Positions 26,259 to 34,161 are shown, counted from the first letter of the stretch. The stretch is 64,000 nucleotides of DNA from Streptomyces sp. NRRL S-455 (GCF_000717875.1 NZ_JOCT01000016.1:84768-148767), one strand, 5' to 3'. The notes: generated by a model from the sequence alone, not told the origin. A program made the numbers and translations.

Positions 26259-26471
26259 TCAGGCCATCTCGACCTTGAGGTTCGCGACGAACGCGGTCCA
26301 GGCGGCGGCCCGGAACACGAGCTTCGGGCCGTGTGGGTTCTTGGAGTCGCGTACGGGGACGGCGGTGGGGAAGTCGCGGGTGACTTCCAGGCAGTTGCCG
26401 CCGTCGCCGCCGCTGTGACTGGACTTGTGCCAGGTGGCTGCGTCCAGGTGGTGCTCAGGTATGCGCCTCAT
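26259..26471 (-). CDS. DUF397 protein (BldB-like family)
   Basis: A 70-aa DUF397 protein with the typical WHKSSHSGGDGGNCLEV and VPVRDSKNPHGPKLVF segments. Members are encoded beside XRE/DUF5753 regulators and act with them in Streptomyces development. Its start overlaps the 3' end of the XRE gene by 17 bp, so the two are co-translated. Confidence 0.92.
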   Translation of the reverse strand: MRRIPEHHLDAATWHKSSHSGGDGGNCLEVTRDFPTAVPVRDSKNPHGPKLVFRAAAWTAFVANLKVEMA

Positions 26472-27294
26472 GGGCGTAATCCTGCGCCATGCCCTCGATC
26501 AAGGCCAGGGAGTCCCCGGGCGAAAGCGCGCAGGCGGTGAGGAGTTCGTACCTGAACCGCTGGTCCTTGACCGTGGCCGGGTCGTCCTCAAGGCGTCCGG
26601 TGCCGACGCCTTCGAAGTAGACAAGCGGAGGGGCGTTCTCGAAGTCCATCAGCTTGATGGCGCCCTGCATGGCCGCGTGCGCGCCCGCGTCGAAGGGCAG
26701 CACCTGCACGATGACCCGGCCCCGCTTGGCCAGATCGGCGAGGTGTCGCAGAGCTTCGGCCATCACCTTGCGTCCGCCGGTCACACGCCGCAGCGCGGCT
26801 TCGTCAACGACTGCCCACAACAAGGGCTGTGTTGGATCGTCGAGGAGCTGGGCCCGCTCCATGCGCGCGGCCACCAGTTCCTCGATCTGTTCCTCCGGCG
26901 CTGTCGGCCTGTAGGCGCGGCAGACGGCCCGCGTGTAGGCGGGTGTCTGAAGCAGGCCGGGAATCAGCAGCGGTGCGTACTCCCGAATCTCCGACGACAG
27001 GGTTTCCGCCTCCGCCGCCTCAGCGAAGTGCTCCGGGTATCTCGACTTGGCCGTCACCCCGCAGTTCCGCTGAAAGAAGTCCCCCGTCCCCAACACCTCG
27101 TCCAGCAGCCGCGCGTACTCCCGCTGCATCCGCCGCGTCCCTGCCTCCAGCTGCCCGATGAACGACCCGCTCACGAACAGCCGCTGGCCCACTTCTTCCT
27201 GGCTGAGGCCGGCCTTCTCGCGGGCGTGCCGGAGTTCGGCGCCCAGGAGGGCCCGAGGGGAGGAGGACGGGTCGAGGTCCCTGGGTCCGGGCAT
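26455..27294 (-). CDS. XRE-family regulator with DUF5753 domain
   Basis: A 279-aa protein. The N-terminal HTH (about 15-70: LGAELRHAREKAGLSQEEVGQRLFVSGSFIGQLEAGTR) is followed by the DUF5753 ligand/partner domain (about 95-275: IREYAPLLIPGLLQTPAYTRAV ... AHAAMQGAIKLMDF). GGGAG precedes the ATG at 27294; the longer open frame upstream is not supported. It is paired with a DUF397 gene downstream and divergent from a small ORF across 114 bp that contains an 11-bp inverted repeat, a likely autoregulatory operator. Confidence 0.93.
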   Translation of the reverse strand: MPGPRDLDPSSSPRALLGAELRHAREKAGLSQEEVGQRLFVSGSFIGQLEAGTRRMQREYARLLDEVLGTGDFFQRNCGVTAKSRYPEHFAEAAEAETLSSEIREYAPLLIPGLLQTPAYTRAVCRAYRPTAPEEQIEELVAARMERAQLLDDPTQPLLWAVVDEAALRRVTGGRKVMAEALRHLADLAKRGRVIVQVLPFDAGAHAAMQGAIKLMDFENAPPLVYFEGVGTGRLEDDPATVKDQRFRYELLTACALSPGDSLALIEGMAQDYAHEAHT

Positions 27295-27362
27295 GGGTAA
27301 CTCCCTGTCGCACACATGGGGTTGTTGGAACGCCGTGTATGGCCAGGTTAGGCACCGAGCGG

Positions 27363-27396
27363 CCACGCTGTGTGGCGAATCACAAACACAGCGTGG
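27363..27396. promoter_or_regulatory. 11-bp perfect inverted repeat, candidate XRE operator
   Basis: CCACGCTGTGT (27363-27373) and ACACAGCGTGG (27386-27396) are separated by 12 bp. The repeat is 13 bp before the divergent small ORF start and about 70 bp before the XRE start. It could be an operator or an mRNA hairpin near the small ORF ribosome-binding site. Confidence 0.5.
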
Positions 27397-27408
27397 AGGT
27401 AGGGAAAG

Positions 27409-27654
27409 GTGCGCTCGACCGAGGAGATCGTGGAGTCGCTGCGGGAAGCCCTCAAGGGAGTCGGTGTCGTGCTGCCGTCCCTGTGCGTCGACCCGGTGAC
27501 GGCCGCGAGTGACGAGCCGTTCGCCCTGGTCGACCTGGGGCGGTGCAACGTGCGGACGGCCGAGCATCTGACCGACGTGCTGCGCTCGCTGCCCGCGGGG
27601 GAGGCTCTGCGGGCGCGGGTGCGGCAGGTCAACCGGGAGGCGAGGCCGAGGTGA
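27409..27654 (+). CDS. Small conserved protein, 81 aa, divergent from the XRE gene
   Basis: A cytoplasmic protein: MRSTEEIVESLREALKGVGV, then SLCVDPVTAASDEPFALVDLGRCNVRTAEHL, then a helix VLRSLPAGEALRARVRQVNREARP. GGAGGTAGGGAAAG lies before the GTG at 27409. Small proteins of this type are commonly found divergent from XRE-DUF397 pairs and may be part of that regulatory module; the function is unknown. Confidence 0.7.
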   Translation: MRSTEEIVESLREALKGVGVVLPSLCVDPVTAASDEPFALVDLGRCNVRTAEHLTDVLRSLPAGEALRARVRQVNREARPR

Positions 27655-27794
27655 GAACGAGCTTTCCGGCTGACCGGGTAGATCCATTATCCCGGCTCCG
27701 GCACCCCCTCGTCACCGTCCTCCGGAATGATCTTTTCGAGGTGAATGCGGCTTTACGGTTGTGGCAACCATCCTGACCTGCAAGGGAGTTGACC

Positions 27795-28304
27795 ATGACC
27801 CGTGACCTGAAGGCCCTCTCGGGCGAACTGACCGCCATGGCCGCCGCCGATCACGAGATGGCCGTCACGGGAGCCGCCAACGGCGAGGACCCGGTCGAAC
27901 AGCTGGCATGGCGGCGACTCACCGCCCGGCACGGCGACCGGCTGAACGAGATCATGGACGAGGTCGGCTGGCCCACCGCCGCCCTGGTCGGTGAGGACGC
28001 CGCGCGGGCCGCCTGGCTCGTCGCCCAGCACGCCGACCGGCAACTGGACGTGCAGCGGCGGGCGCTGCGGTTGCTGGAGGAGGCCGTGGAGTCGGGCGCG
28101 GCCGGGGCTCGGGAGCTGGCGTTCCTGCGGGATCGCACGCTCGTGAATGAGGGGCGGGAGCAGGTCTACGGCACTCAGATCGCCGGGGTCCGGGAGGACG
28201 GCTCGCCGATCCCCTGGCCCTGCGCCGAGCCCGAGCGCGTCGACGAGTTGCGTGCGGGCGTCGGCATCGAGCCGTTCGCCGAGTACGTCGCGAAATGGTC
28301 TTGA
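27795..28304 (+). CDS. DUF6624-like protein, 169 aa
   Basis: The protein has DRLNEIMDEVGWPTAALVGEDAARAAWLVAQHADRQLDVQRRALRLLEEAVESG, followed by LAFLRDRTLVNEGREQVYGTQI and WPCAEPERVDELRAGVGIEPFAEYV. This H/Q-rich helical pattern is typical of the DUF6624 family, whose function is not known. The ATG at 27795 follows AAGGGAG; an in-frame TTG six bases earlier is unlikely. It ends 4 bp from the convergent murQ stop. Confidence 0.75.
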   Translation: MTRDLKALSGELTAMAAADHEMAVTGAANGEDPVEQLAWRRLTARHGDRLNEIMDEVGWPTAALVGEDAARAAWLVAQHADRQLDVQRRALRLLEEAVESGAAGARELAFLRDRTLVNEGREQVYGTQIAGVREDGSPIPWPCAEPERVDELRAGVGIEPFAEYVAKWS

Positions 28305-28308
28305 CGGG

Positions 28309-29244
28309 TCAGCCCTTCGCCGCCGTCAGGGCCGCCCGCAGATGCCCGTCGGATTCCTCCAGCAGCCGCGCCGCCGTCGGCCCGTCCACGTCGGCCAGGA
28401 GGACCAGGATCGCGTTCTTCACCTCACCGCCGGTGGTCGTGAGGGCGTCTTCGATCTCCTTGTCGTCGGCGCCGGTGGCGAGGGCGACGATCCGGTGGGA
28501 GCGGGCGCGGAGCTTGTCGTTGGAGGCGCGGACGTCGACCATCAGGTTTCCGTAGGTCTTGCCCAGGCGGATCATCGTGATCGTCGAGAGCATGTTGAGG
28601 ACGAGCTTCTGCGCCGTGCCGGCCTTCAGGCGGGTGGAGCCGGTGAGCAGTTCGGGGCCGACGATGATCTCGAGGCCGTGCTCGGCGGCGGCCGCGAGCG
28701 GGCTGCCGGCGTTGCAGGCGAGGCCGAGGGTGAGGGAGCCGCGGGTGCGGGCGTACTCGACGGCGCCGACGGCGTAGGGCGTGCGGCCGGACGCCGAGAT
28801 GCCGACCACCGTGTCGTCGGGGGTCAGGCCGAGGGGCTCCAGGTCGGCCCGGGCCAGTTCCCGGGAGTCCTCCGCGCCCTCGACCGAGGTGACCATGGCG
28901 TCCGGGCCGCCCGCGATCAGGCCGACGACCCTGGACGGGGCGGTGTTGAAGGTGGGCGGGCACTCGGAGGCGTCCAGGACGCCCAGCCGGCCCGCCGTGC
29001 CGGCGCCCGCGTAGACCAGGCGGCCGCCCCGGGCCATCCGGTCCGCCACGGCGTCGATCGCGGCGGCGATCTGCGGCAGCCGCGCCGCGACCGCCCCGGC
29101 CACGGTGGCGTCCTCGCCGTTCATCAGCCGCGCGATGTCGAGCGTGGGCAGCCGGTCGATGTCGGCGAGTTCCGGCCGGAACGCCTCGGTGGTCAGGGAC
29201 TCCAACTCGGTTCTGAGGTCACGGGGGTCGGAGGTGGAGGTCAT
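28309..29244 (-). CDS. murQ: N-acetylmuramic acid 6-phosphate etherase
   Basis: A 311-aa SIS-domain etherase that splits MurNAc-6-P into GlcNAc-6-P and D-lactate in peptidoglycan recycling. Motifs: RLVYAGAGTAGRLGVLDASECPPTFNT, GISASGRTPYAVGAVEYAR, CNAGSPLAAAAEHGLEIIVGPELLTGSTRLKAGTAQKLVLNMLST (catalytic Glu region), and KTYGNLMVDVRASN. Its product feeds NagA, encoded 18 kb away in this window. It lies 45 bp downstream of rpiR and is probably co-transcribed with it. Confidence 0.96.
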   Translation of the reverse strand: MTSTSDPRDLRTELESLTTEAFRPELADIDRLPTLDIARLMNGEDATVAGAVAARLPQIAAAIDAVADRMARGGRLVYAGAGTAGRLGVLDASECPPTFNTAPSRVVGLIAGGPDAMVTSVEGAEDSRELARADLEPLGLTPDDTVVGISASGRTPYAVGAVEYARTRGSLTLGLACNAGSPLAAAAEHGLEIIVGPELLTGSTRLKAGTAQKLVLNMLSTITMIRLGKTYGNLMVDVRASNDKLRARSHRIVALATGADDKEIEDALTTTGGEVKNAILVLLADVDGPTAARLLEESDGHLRAALTAAKG

Positions 29245-29289
29245 GGACGGCTCTTTCGTGTCTTTCCGGGGCTGGGCGTGGCGGCGGCC

Positions 29290-30225
29290 TCAGGAACGGT
29301 GCCGGTGGGCCAGCGCCTCGTACGACGCCGAGAGCGCCGGCGCGGCCGTCTCGTACGTCCGTTGCGCCACCCCCACGAAGAGGCAGTCCACCACAAGGAG
29401 CTGACCGGTCCGTGACGACATCGCCGCCGGACGCAGTTCGCTCTCCCGCGCGGTGGACGTGGTGAGGACGTGGTCGGCGTACTGGGTGACCGGGCCGTCG
29501 GGGCGGCCGGTGATGGCCACCGTCGTCGCCCCGTGCTCGAAGGCGACCCGCAGCGGCTCGATGACGTCCCCGGTCGAACCGGAGTGTGTGATGGCGATCG
29601 CGACGTCGCCCGCGCGCAGTTGCACGGCGTTGGTGACGGCGAGGTGCGGGTCGCTGTGGGCGTGCGCTATCAGCCCTATGCGCAGGAGCTTCTGCGTCAG
29701 GTCCTGGGCGACCAGTCCGGACGCCCCGACGCCGTACACGTCGGTGCGGCGGGCGCCGGTCAGCGCGGTGACGGCGGCGCCGAGTTGGACGGTGTCCAGG
29801 CCGGCGGCCGTGTCGGCGAGGGTCTGCTGTTCGTCGTAGGCGAGCTTCGTGACCACGTCGGCGATCGGGTCGTCCACCGCGATGTCCGTCGTGATGGCCG
29901 GGGCGCGGCCGGACTGCTGCTGCGCGGCGAGGCCGGCGAGGGCCAGACGCAGGTCCCGGTAACCCGGATAGCCCAGCAGCCGGGCGGTGCGTACGACGGT
30001 CGCCTCGCTGGTGCCGGTGAGCTGGGCCAGGCCGGTGACCGTGAGGGCGGCGCAGCCCGCCGGGTCGGCCGCCACGGCCTCGGCGACACGCTGCATGGAA
30101 CGCGTCATCGACGGGCCCAGCGTGCGGACCTTGGCCGCGAGGGCGGCGGGAGCGGGCGGGGTGCCGAGCGTGCCGACCATGGCCCCCGGGCCGCTTGAGA
30201 AAGTTTCCTTCACTTCGTAGGTCAC
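29290..30225 (-). CDS. RpiR-family transcriptional regulator (HTH + SIS)
   Basis: A 311-aa regulator. The N-terminal RpiR HTH (about 35-110: RSMQRVAEAVAADPAGCAALTVTGLAQLTGTSEATVVRTARLLGYPGYRDLRLAL) is followed by a SIS sugar-phosphate-binding domain (about 140-300: TDVYGVGASGLVAQDLTQKLLRIG, AIAITHSGSTGDVIEPL). Upstream of murQ it is most likely a MurR-type sensor of MurNAc-6-P or a related ligand. The GTG at 30225 is chosen; the ribosome-binding site is weak, and an internal ATG (MVGTLG) is possible. GAAA-n-TTTC palindromes overlap the start region. Confidence 0.88.
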   Translation of the reverse strand: MTYEVKETFSSGPGAMVGTLGTPPAPAALAAKVRTLGPSMTRSMQRVAEAVAADPAGCAALTVTGLAQLTGTSEATVVRTARLLGYPGYRDLRLALAGLAAQQQSGRAPAITTDIAVDDPIADVVTKLAYDEQQTLADTAAGLDTVQLGAAVTALTGARRTDVYGVGASGLVAQDLTQKLLRIGLIAHAHSDPHLAVTNAVQLRAGDVAIAITHSGSTGDVIEPLRVAFEHGATTVAITGRPDGPVTQYADHVLTTSTARESELRPAAMSSRTGQLLVVDCLFVGVAQRTYETAAPALSASYEALAHRHRS

Positions 30226-30242
30226 TCTTGAAAGATATTTTC
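30199..30242. promoter_or_regulatory. Candidate RpiR operator palindromes
   Basis: GAAA-G-TTTC (30199-30207) and GAAA-GATAT-TTTC (30230-30242) flank the rpiR start codon. RpiR-type regulators usually bind short AT-rich palindromes near their own promoter. These are the only AT-rich palindromes here. Motif inference only. Confidence 0.3.
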
Positions 30243-30280
30243 GGCTCGGCGTCGCGGTCAAGAGTGCGCACAATGGGGGC

Positions 30281-30664
30281 ATGGACCCCATCAGCCCCCT
30301 GGAGCAGGCCCTGCACGCCGCGCGCGCCCTCGTGCTGGCCGACCTCATGGCGGGACGTGTCGCCGAGGCGGACGTCGTGTCGCTGGTCGAGCAGTCCATC
30401 GTGGAGCGGCGATGGTGGGTGGAGCAGTGGCCGGAGGGCGCTCCGTTCGTGGCCGGTCTGGTCGCGCAGGACGTGCAGGACGCCCTGCTGGAGCGCTACG
30501 GCCGCTGGCCGCTGTGCCCGGTGTGCGGCACCGGTGACCCGCACGCCCTGGACGTGCAGCCGGAGTTGGGGCCCGACCCGCACTGGGTGTGCGGCGAGGC
30601 GGGCGTGAAGGTGGCGGCGGTGGGGTCGCTGGGCGAGGCGATCGGCGGGGCGGAGCCCTCGTGA
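30281..30664 (+). CDS. Hypothetical protein with Cys pair, 127 aa
   Basis: A cytoplasmic protein. A helical N-terminal half (LEQALHAARALVLADLMAGRVAEADVVSLVEQSIVERRWWVEQWP) is followed by a half zinc-ribbon (WPLCPVCGTGDPHAL, about residues 85-100) and a single later Cys (WVCGEAG). No family is recognised. The stop overlaps the start of the DUF4031 gene (GTGA), so the two are translationally coupled. Divergent neighbour: rpiR. Confidence 0.7.
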   Translation: MDPISPLEQALHAARALVLADLMAGRVAEADVVSLVEQSIVERRWWVEQWPEGAPFVAGLVAQDVQDALLERYGRWPLCPVCGTGDPHALDVQPELGPDPHWVCGEAGVKVAAVGSLGEAIGGAEPS

Positions 30665-30948
30665 CCGTCTATATCGACCCACCGGCCTGGCCCGGACACG
30701 GCCGCATGTGGTCGCACCTGATCAGCGACGTCTCCTACGACGAACTGCACACCTTCGCCGCACGCCTCGGCGTGCCCCGGCGGGCCTTCGAACGCGACCA
30801 CTACGACATCCCCGCCCAGCGGTACGCGGACGCGGTGGACGCCGGGGCCGTGGAGGTCAGCAGCCGCGAGGTGGTGCGGCTGCTGTACGGGGCGGGGCTG
30901 CGGCGGCCGAAGGGGCGGGCTCAGGCGCCGGGTTCGCGCAGTTCGTAG
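30661..30948 (+). CDS. DUF4031 protein, 95 aa
   Basis: The protein starts MTVYIDPPAWPGHGRMWSHLISDVSYDELHTFAARLGVPRRAFERDHYDIPAQRY, the diagnostic DUF4031 sequence with conserved His, Asp and Arg residues that look catalytic or metal-binding. Function is unknown. The GTG at 30661 overlaps the previous stop. The 3' end overlaps the convergent MDMPI-GNAT gene by 28 bp, so the last nine residues are constrained by both genes. Confidence 0.82.
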   Translation: MTVYIDPPAWPGHGRMWSHLISDVSYDELHTFAARLGVPRRAFERDHYDIPAQRYADAVDAGAVEVSSREVVRLLYGAGLRRPKGRAQAPGSRSS

Positions 30949-31997
30949 GTGATCTGCTCGACGTCTTCCGCGACGGCCTCGAACCCGGCGCGGGCGAGGA
31001 CGCTGTGCGAGGGCGCGTTGTCCCGCTCGACGTTCGCGACCACGGTCCGTACCTCGTCCCGGCCCAGTGCCCACGCCGACAGCGCGCGCAGCGCCTCGGT
31101 GGCGTACCCGTGGCCACGGGCCGCTTCGACGAGGTCGTAGCCGATCTCGACCCGCCCCGCCTCGTCGGGGACGGAGTGGAACCCCATGGCGCCGAGTGCG
31201 CGCCCGTCCTCGCGGCGGACCAGCACGTACGTGCCCCACTCGGGGCGGTGGACGCCGTCCTCGTACTGCTTGAACACCATGCCGGCGCCGATCCGGGTGC
31301 CTTCGAGGGGGCCGCCATCGAGCCACTCGAAGCCGCCGTCGCCGACCGTGGCCAGGTCGTTCGCCGCCGCCGGGGTGACGCCCTCCAGCGTGAGCCGCTC
31401 GGTGGGGATCACCAGGTTGTTGCTCCACATCCATTCCGTGACCGGGGCGCGTCCGGGCAGGTCTCCGCGGCCGGTGGCCCACAGCAGGGTCCGCCACGGG
31501 GTCGGGCCGGGCTGCACGTGCGGGAAGATCCGGGTGAGGACGAAGTCGCACAGCGCCGGGTCCGGTTCGTACGCGACCCCCAGTCCCTCGGCGATGTCGT
31601 GGGTGTGCAGCAGCACCTCGGCCACGCCCATCGCGGCGAAGCCCTCGGGGTTCGCGCTGCGGAAGGGGAACGGGTGGAAGGCCCGGACCTCGCGGGGGGT
31701 GGTGCGAATGGCGGCGGTGAGCAGGGCACCGGTCGTCTCGATCACCCGCAGGACACTGTCGTTGCCGGTGCCCTCCTCCAGGCCGAACGCGAAGGGGATG
31801 CGACCCTCGGCCGCGCGTCCGGCCAGCTGGCCGGCGTACCTGAGCAGAGCCACGGCCACGTGCACCGCCGTCTCACGGCAGCTCCACTCCAGTCCCTGGG
31901 CGGGCACCGCCTCCCAGTCCCGGTCCACAGCCGCCCTCAGCGCCTCCACGGAACCGGCCACGGCTTCCTGAACGCGTTCCCCGCCCATGTCTCCCAT
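30921..31997 (-). CDS. Fusion of DinB/maleylpyruvate isomerase N-domain with GNAT acetyltransferase
   Basis: A 358-aa two-domain protein. Residues 1-200 are a mycothiol-dependent maleylpyruvate isomerase-like DinB bundle (WSCRETAVHVAVALLRYAGQLAG, MGVAEVLLHTHDIAEGLG). Residues 205-358 are a RimJ-type GNAT domain (RLTLEGVTPAAANDLATV, GTYVLVRREDGRALGAMGFH, VEIGYDLVEAARGHGYATEALRAL with the acetyl-CoA loop). The pairing of a thiol-handling fold with an acetyltransferase suggests modification of a small molecule or a thiol conjugate; no substrate can be named. The ATG at 31997 is used. Confidence 0.82.
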   Translation of the reverse strand: MGDMGGERVQEAVAGSVEALRAAVDRDWEAVPAQGLEWSCRETAVHVAVALLRYAGQLAGRAAEGRIPFAFGLEEGTGNDSVLRVIETTGALLTAAIRTTPREVRAFHPFPFRSANPEGFAAMGVAEVLLHTHDIAEGLGVAYEPDPALCDFVLTRIFPHVQPGPTPWRTLLWATGRGDLPGRAPVTEWMWSNNLVIPTERLTLEGVTPAAANDLATVGDGGFEWLDGGPLEGTRIGAGMVFKQYEDGVHRPEWGTYVLVRREDGRALGAMGFHSVPDEAGRVEIGYDLVEAARGHGYATEALRALSAWALGRDEVRTVVANVERDNAPSHSVLARAGFEAVAEDVEQITYELREPGA

Positions 31998-32025
31998 ACG
32001 GAGCAGGTTATGCGGCGAGGTCCGG

Positions 32026-32670
32026 TCAGAGCGACAGCATTTCCAGCTCGGCGGAGAGGTTGTAGCGTGCCGTGGCCTCCCACTTCGCCGCTCCGTGGGG
32101 GGTCCTGAACAGCCTTGGCAGGTAGAGGAGTTGGCGCAGGATGGCGGCGCGGCCCGTGCGGAAGGCGTCGCTGGGGACGAAGTGGTACTCCTCGCGGACG
32201 GCGGCGGTGTAGGCGGCGTACGCCGACGGGGGCGAGGCGAGGACGGCCAGGTCGGCGTCGCACAGGACCTGGCCGTCGGGGTCGTCGTCGGCGGGGTCGT
32301 GGGTGACGGTGAGGCGGACCAGCCTGGCCACCTCGGCCGTCTTGGCGGTTGGGACGCCGGCCTCCGGGAGGGCGCGTTCGGCGAGGCGGGCCGAGCGTTC
32401 CTCGTTCTCCGAGCGGTCGGGCAGGTACACGGCGTCGTGGAACCAGGCGGCCAGCCGGACCACGTCCGGGTCCCGCGCGTGCTCCTCCAGTACGTCGATG
32501 TGGTCGAGGACCGCGGTGAGGTGCTCGACCGTGTGGTAGCGGCGCTGCGGCTCCTGCCAGCGGGTCAGCAGGTTGTCGGCGTACGGCACCGGGTCCGGGC
32601 CGGCGGCCGGGCCCCTGGCCGCCTCCAGGGTGCGGGTGAAGCGGGTGCGGAGGGCGTCGAGATCGGCCAT
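32026..32670 (-). CDS. HD-domain protein (putative metal-dependent phosphohydrolase)
   Basis: A 214-aa predicted phosphohydrolase. It has the first His in RRYHTVEHLTAVLDHI, the HD pair in LAAWFHDAVYLPDRSENEERSA, and the later TVTHDP and LCDADLAVLAS motifs. Streptomyces homologs of this type are annotated only as HD-domain proteins of unknown substrate. The ATG at 32670 is used. Immediately upstream on the same strand lies a Ku-like remnant. Confidence 0.82.
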   Translation of the reverse strand: MADLDALRTRFTRTLEAARGPAAGPDPVPYADNLLTRWQEPQRRYHTVEHLTAVLDHIDVLEEHARDPDVVRLAAWFHDAVYLPDRSENEERSARLAERALPEAGVPTAKTAEVARLVRLTVTHDPADDDPDGQVLCDADLAVLASPPSAYAAYTAAVREEYHFVPSDAFRTGRAAILRQLLYLPRLFRTPHGAAKWEATARYNLSAELEMLSL

Positions 32671-32696
32671 GGGGTCATTCTCCCGCCGGCCGTGGT

Positions 32697-32804
32697 GAGC
32701 TGGTAGCCCCTGCCGACCTCGTCGGTGCGGACCTCGCGCTCCTCGATCTCGCAGTATCTCCGCACGCGGACACGGTCCATGTCCTCCAGGTGGTACTGGA
32801 CGAC
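32697..32804 (-). pseudogene. Remnant of a Ku (DNA-end-binding) gene
   Basis: Reading the minus strand from 32804, the sequence runs QYHLEDMDRVRVRRYCEIEE then REVRTDEVGRGYQL. This matches the conserved segment of bacterial Ku proteins near residues 25-60 (HLED-GRVR-RKYCE-EDREV-DEIGKGYEL). The N-terminal SFGLVS strand and the remaining 200 or more residues are absent. Upstream the frame becomes non-homologous, and downstream it runs into the HD gene. It is a fragment left by a deletion or rearrangement, unlikely to be functional. Identification is from memory of the family. Confidence 0.55.
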
Positions 32805-32919
32805 AACCTGCTGGCCCGCATCCTCGAGGGCGAACGCGGGGGCGGCTGGCTGGCCGGGATGGAAGGGCTCGAGGTCAGCTTTGACGGGGCCCTGGTCATC
32901 AGCTTCCCGGACAGTTCAC

Positions 32920-33726
32920 CTACGAGTGCTGAGAACGCGGCTTGGCCTTGATGGCGTGACGGGCGGCCTTGTAGGTCTCGGGCAGGAAGCGGTGTTCGAT
33001 GGCGGTGCGCTTGGTGGCTGCGTCGCCGCCGACGACCTCGGCGCGTCCGTTCATCAGGGCGAGGAAGCCCTGGCGGGCGACTTCCTTGCGGCTGTTCTTC
33101 TTCATGCCGGGGCCGAAGGCGGTGTTGTTCATGCCGGCCCGGGCGTGGAAGTCGCTGTCGGTGGCGCCGGGCATGAGGCAGGTGACGGTGACGCCGTGTT
33201 CCTTGAGTTCCTCACGCAAACCGAGGGCGAACATGCGGGTGAAGGCACGGGAGGGTCCGTACACGGTCTCGTAGGGGGTAGGCAGGGTCGCCGACAGCGA
33301 CGAGGTGATCAGGATGCGGCCGCGGCCGTTGCCGGCCATGTGGCGGGCGACGTGCTTCGCCAGGTGGACGACCGATGCCACGTTCAGCCGGATCAGGGAG
33401 AGTTCGTCGTCGAGGTCGGTGTCGAGGAAGGCGCCGCCGATGCTGCGGCCGGCGTTGAGGACCGCGGCGTCGAGCGGCCGTCCGGTCTCCCGCACCGCCC
33501 GCCATACCGTCTCGACGCCCTCGCTCTGGGAGAGGTCGGCGCGCACGGGTGTGACGTGGACGCCGTGCCGCGCGAGGTCGGCCGCCGCCCGGTCGGTGTG
33601 CTCGCTGCGGCCGGTGGCGATCAGGTCGAAGCCGTTGACGGCGAACAGCTTCGCGAGTTCGTAGCCGATGCCCGCGGAGGCCCCGGTCACCAGGGCGAGC
33701 GGGCGGTGGGAGGTGGTGCTGCTCAT
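32920..33726 (-). CDS. Short-chain dehydrogenase/reductase with YxxxR active site
   Basis: A 268-aa classical SDR. The cofactor loop is TGASAGIGYELAKLFA, AVLNAGRS replaces NNAG, and the catalytic Ser lies in ITSSLSATLPTP. The catalytic Tyr motif reads VYGPSRAF, so the usual Lys of YxxxK is Arg. The C-terminal extension carries conserved KKNSRKEVARQGFLALMNG and a basic tail, typical of a Streptomyces oxidoreductase subgroup. Substrate unknown. It lies upstream of the remnant region and is followed on the same strand, 36 bp upstream, by a truncated SDR. Confidence 0.82.
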   Translation of the reverse strand: MSSTTSHRPLALVTGASAGIGYELAKLFAVNGFDLIATGRSEHTDRAAADLARHGVHVTPVRADLSQSEGVETVWRAVRETGRPLDAAVLNAGRSIGGAFLDTDLDDELSLIRLNVASVVHLAKHVARHMAGNGRGRILITSSLSATLPTPYETVYGPSRAFTRMFALGLREELKEHGVTVTCLMPGATDSDFHARAGMNNTAFGPGMKKNSRKEVARQGFLALMNGRAEVVGGDAATKRTAIEHRFLPETYKAARHAIKAKPRSQHS

Positions 33727-33762
33727 GTGCGGTGCTCCGTTTCCTGTGGGCTGGGGGTGGGC

Positions 33763-34134
33763 TCACCAGTCCTGGCGGGTGGGGTGGATGACGATGTCGT
33801 TGCCGGTGACGTCGGTGGGCTGGTCGAGGGCGTGGACGACGGCGTCGGCCACGTGGTCCGGGTGGATGGCATCCTCGTTCAGGTCCTGGGCGATCCGCTT
33901 GCCCTCGGCGTTGGAGACCTTGTCGGCCCAGCCGGTGTCGATGACACCGGGGCTGATCATGGAGACCTGGATGCCGTGGGCGATGCCGACTTCCCGGCGG
34001 AAGCTGTCGGTGATGCCGCGGATGAAGAACTTGGTGGCGCTGTAGACGCCACCGGCGTCCCCGACGCGGATGCCGGCGACCGAGCTGAGGTTGAGGATGT
34101 GGCCGGACCTGCGGGCGATCATTGCCGGTCGTAC
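33763..34134 (-). pseudogene. N-terminally truncated SDR remnant
   Basis: The frame from about 34134 to 33763 encodes VRPAMIARRSGHILNLSSVA, then GVYSATKFFIRGITDSFRRE, then ISPGVIDTGW and a C-terminus ending HPTRQDW. This is the second half of an SDR with intact Ser and YxxxK motifs. The Rossmann half (TGxxxGIG and NNAG, about 100 residues) is missing. Upstream sequence 34135-34420 does not restore it in any frame, although a short open frame starting MSTHITLTRESLQATT is present. A possible start at 34161 would give a 132-aa product lacking the cofactor site. Confidence 0.65.
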
Positions 34135-34161
34135 CGCGTCGGCGTGGGGGCCGGTGAGCAC

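Noticed and set aside
32805..32930. Short plus-strand frame (VLDDNLLARILEGERGG...)
   Set aside because: It looks coding-like, but it lacks a start with a ribosome-binding site and mirrors the Ku fragment register in part; it may be a remnant, but I cannot assign it.
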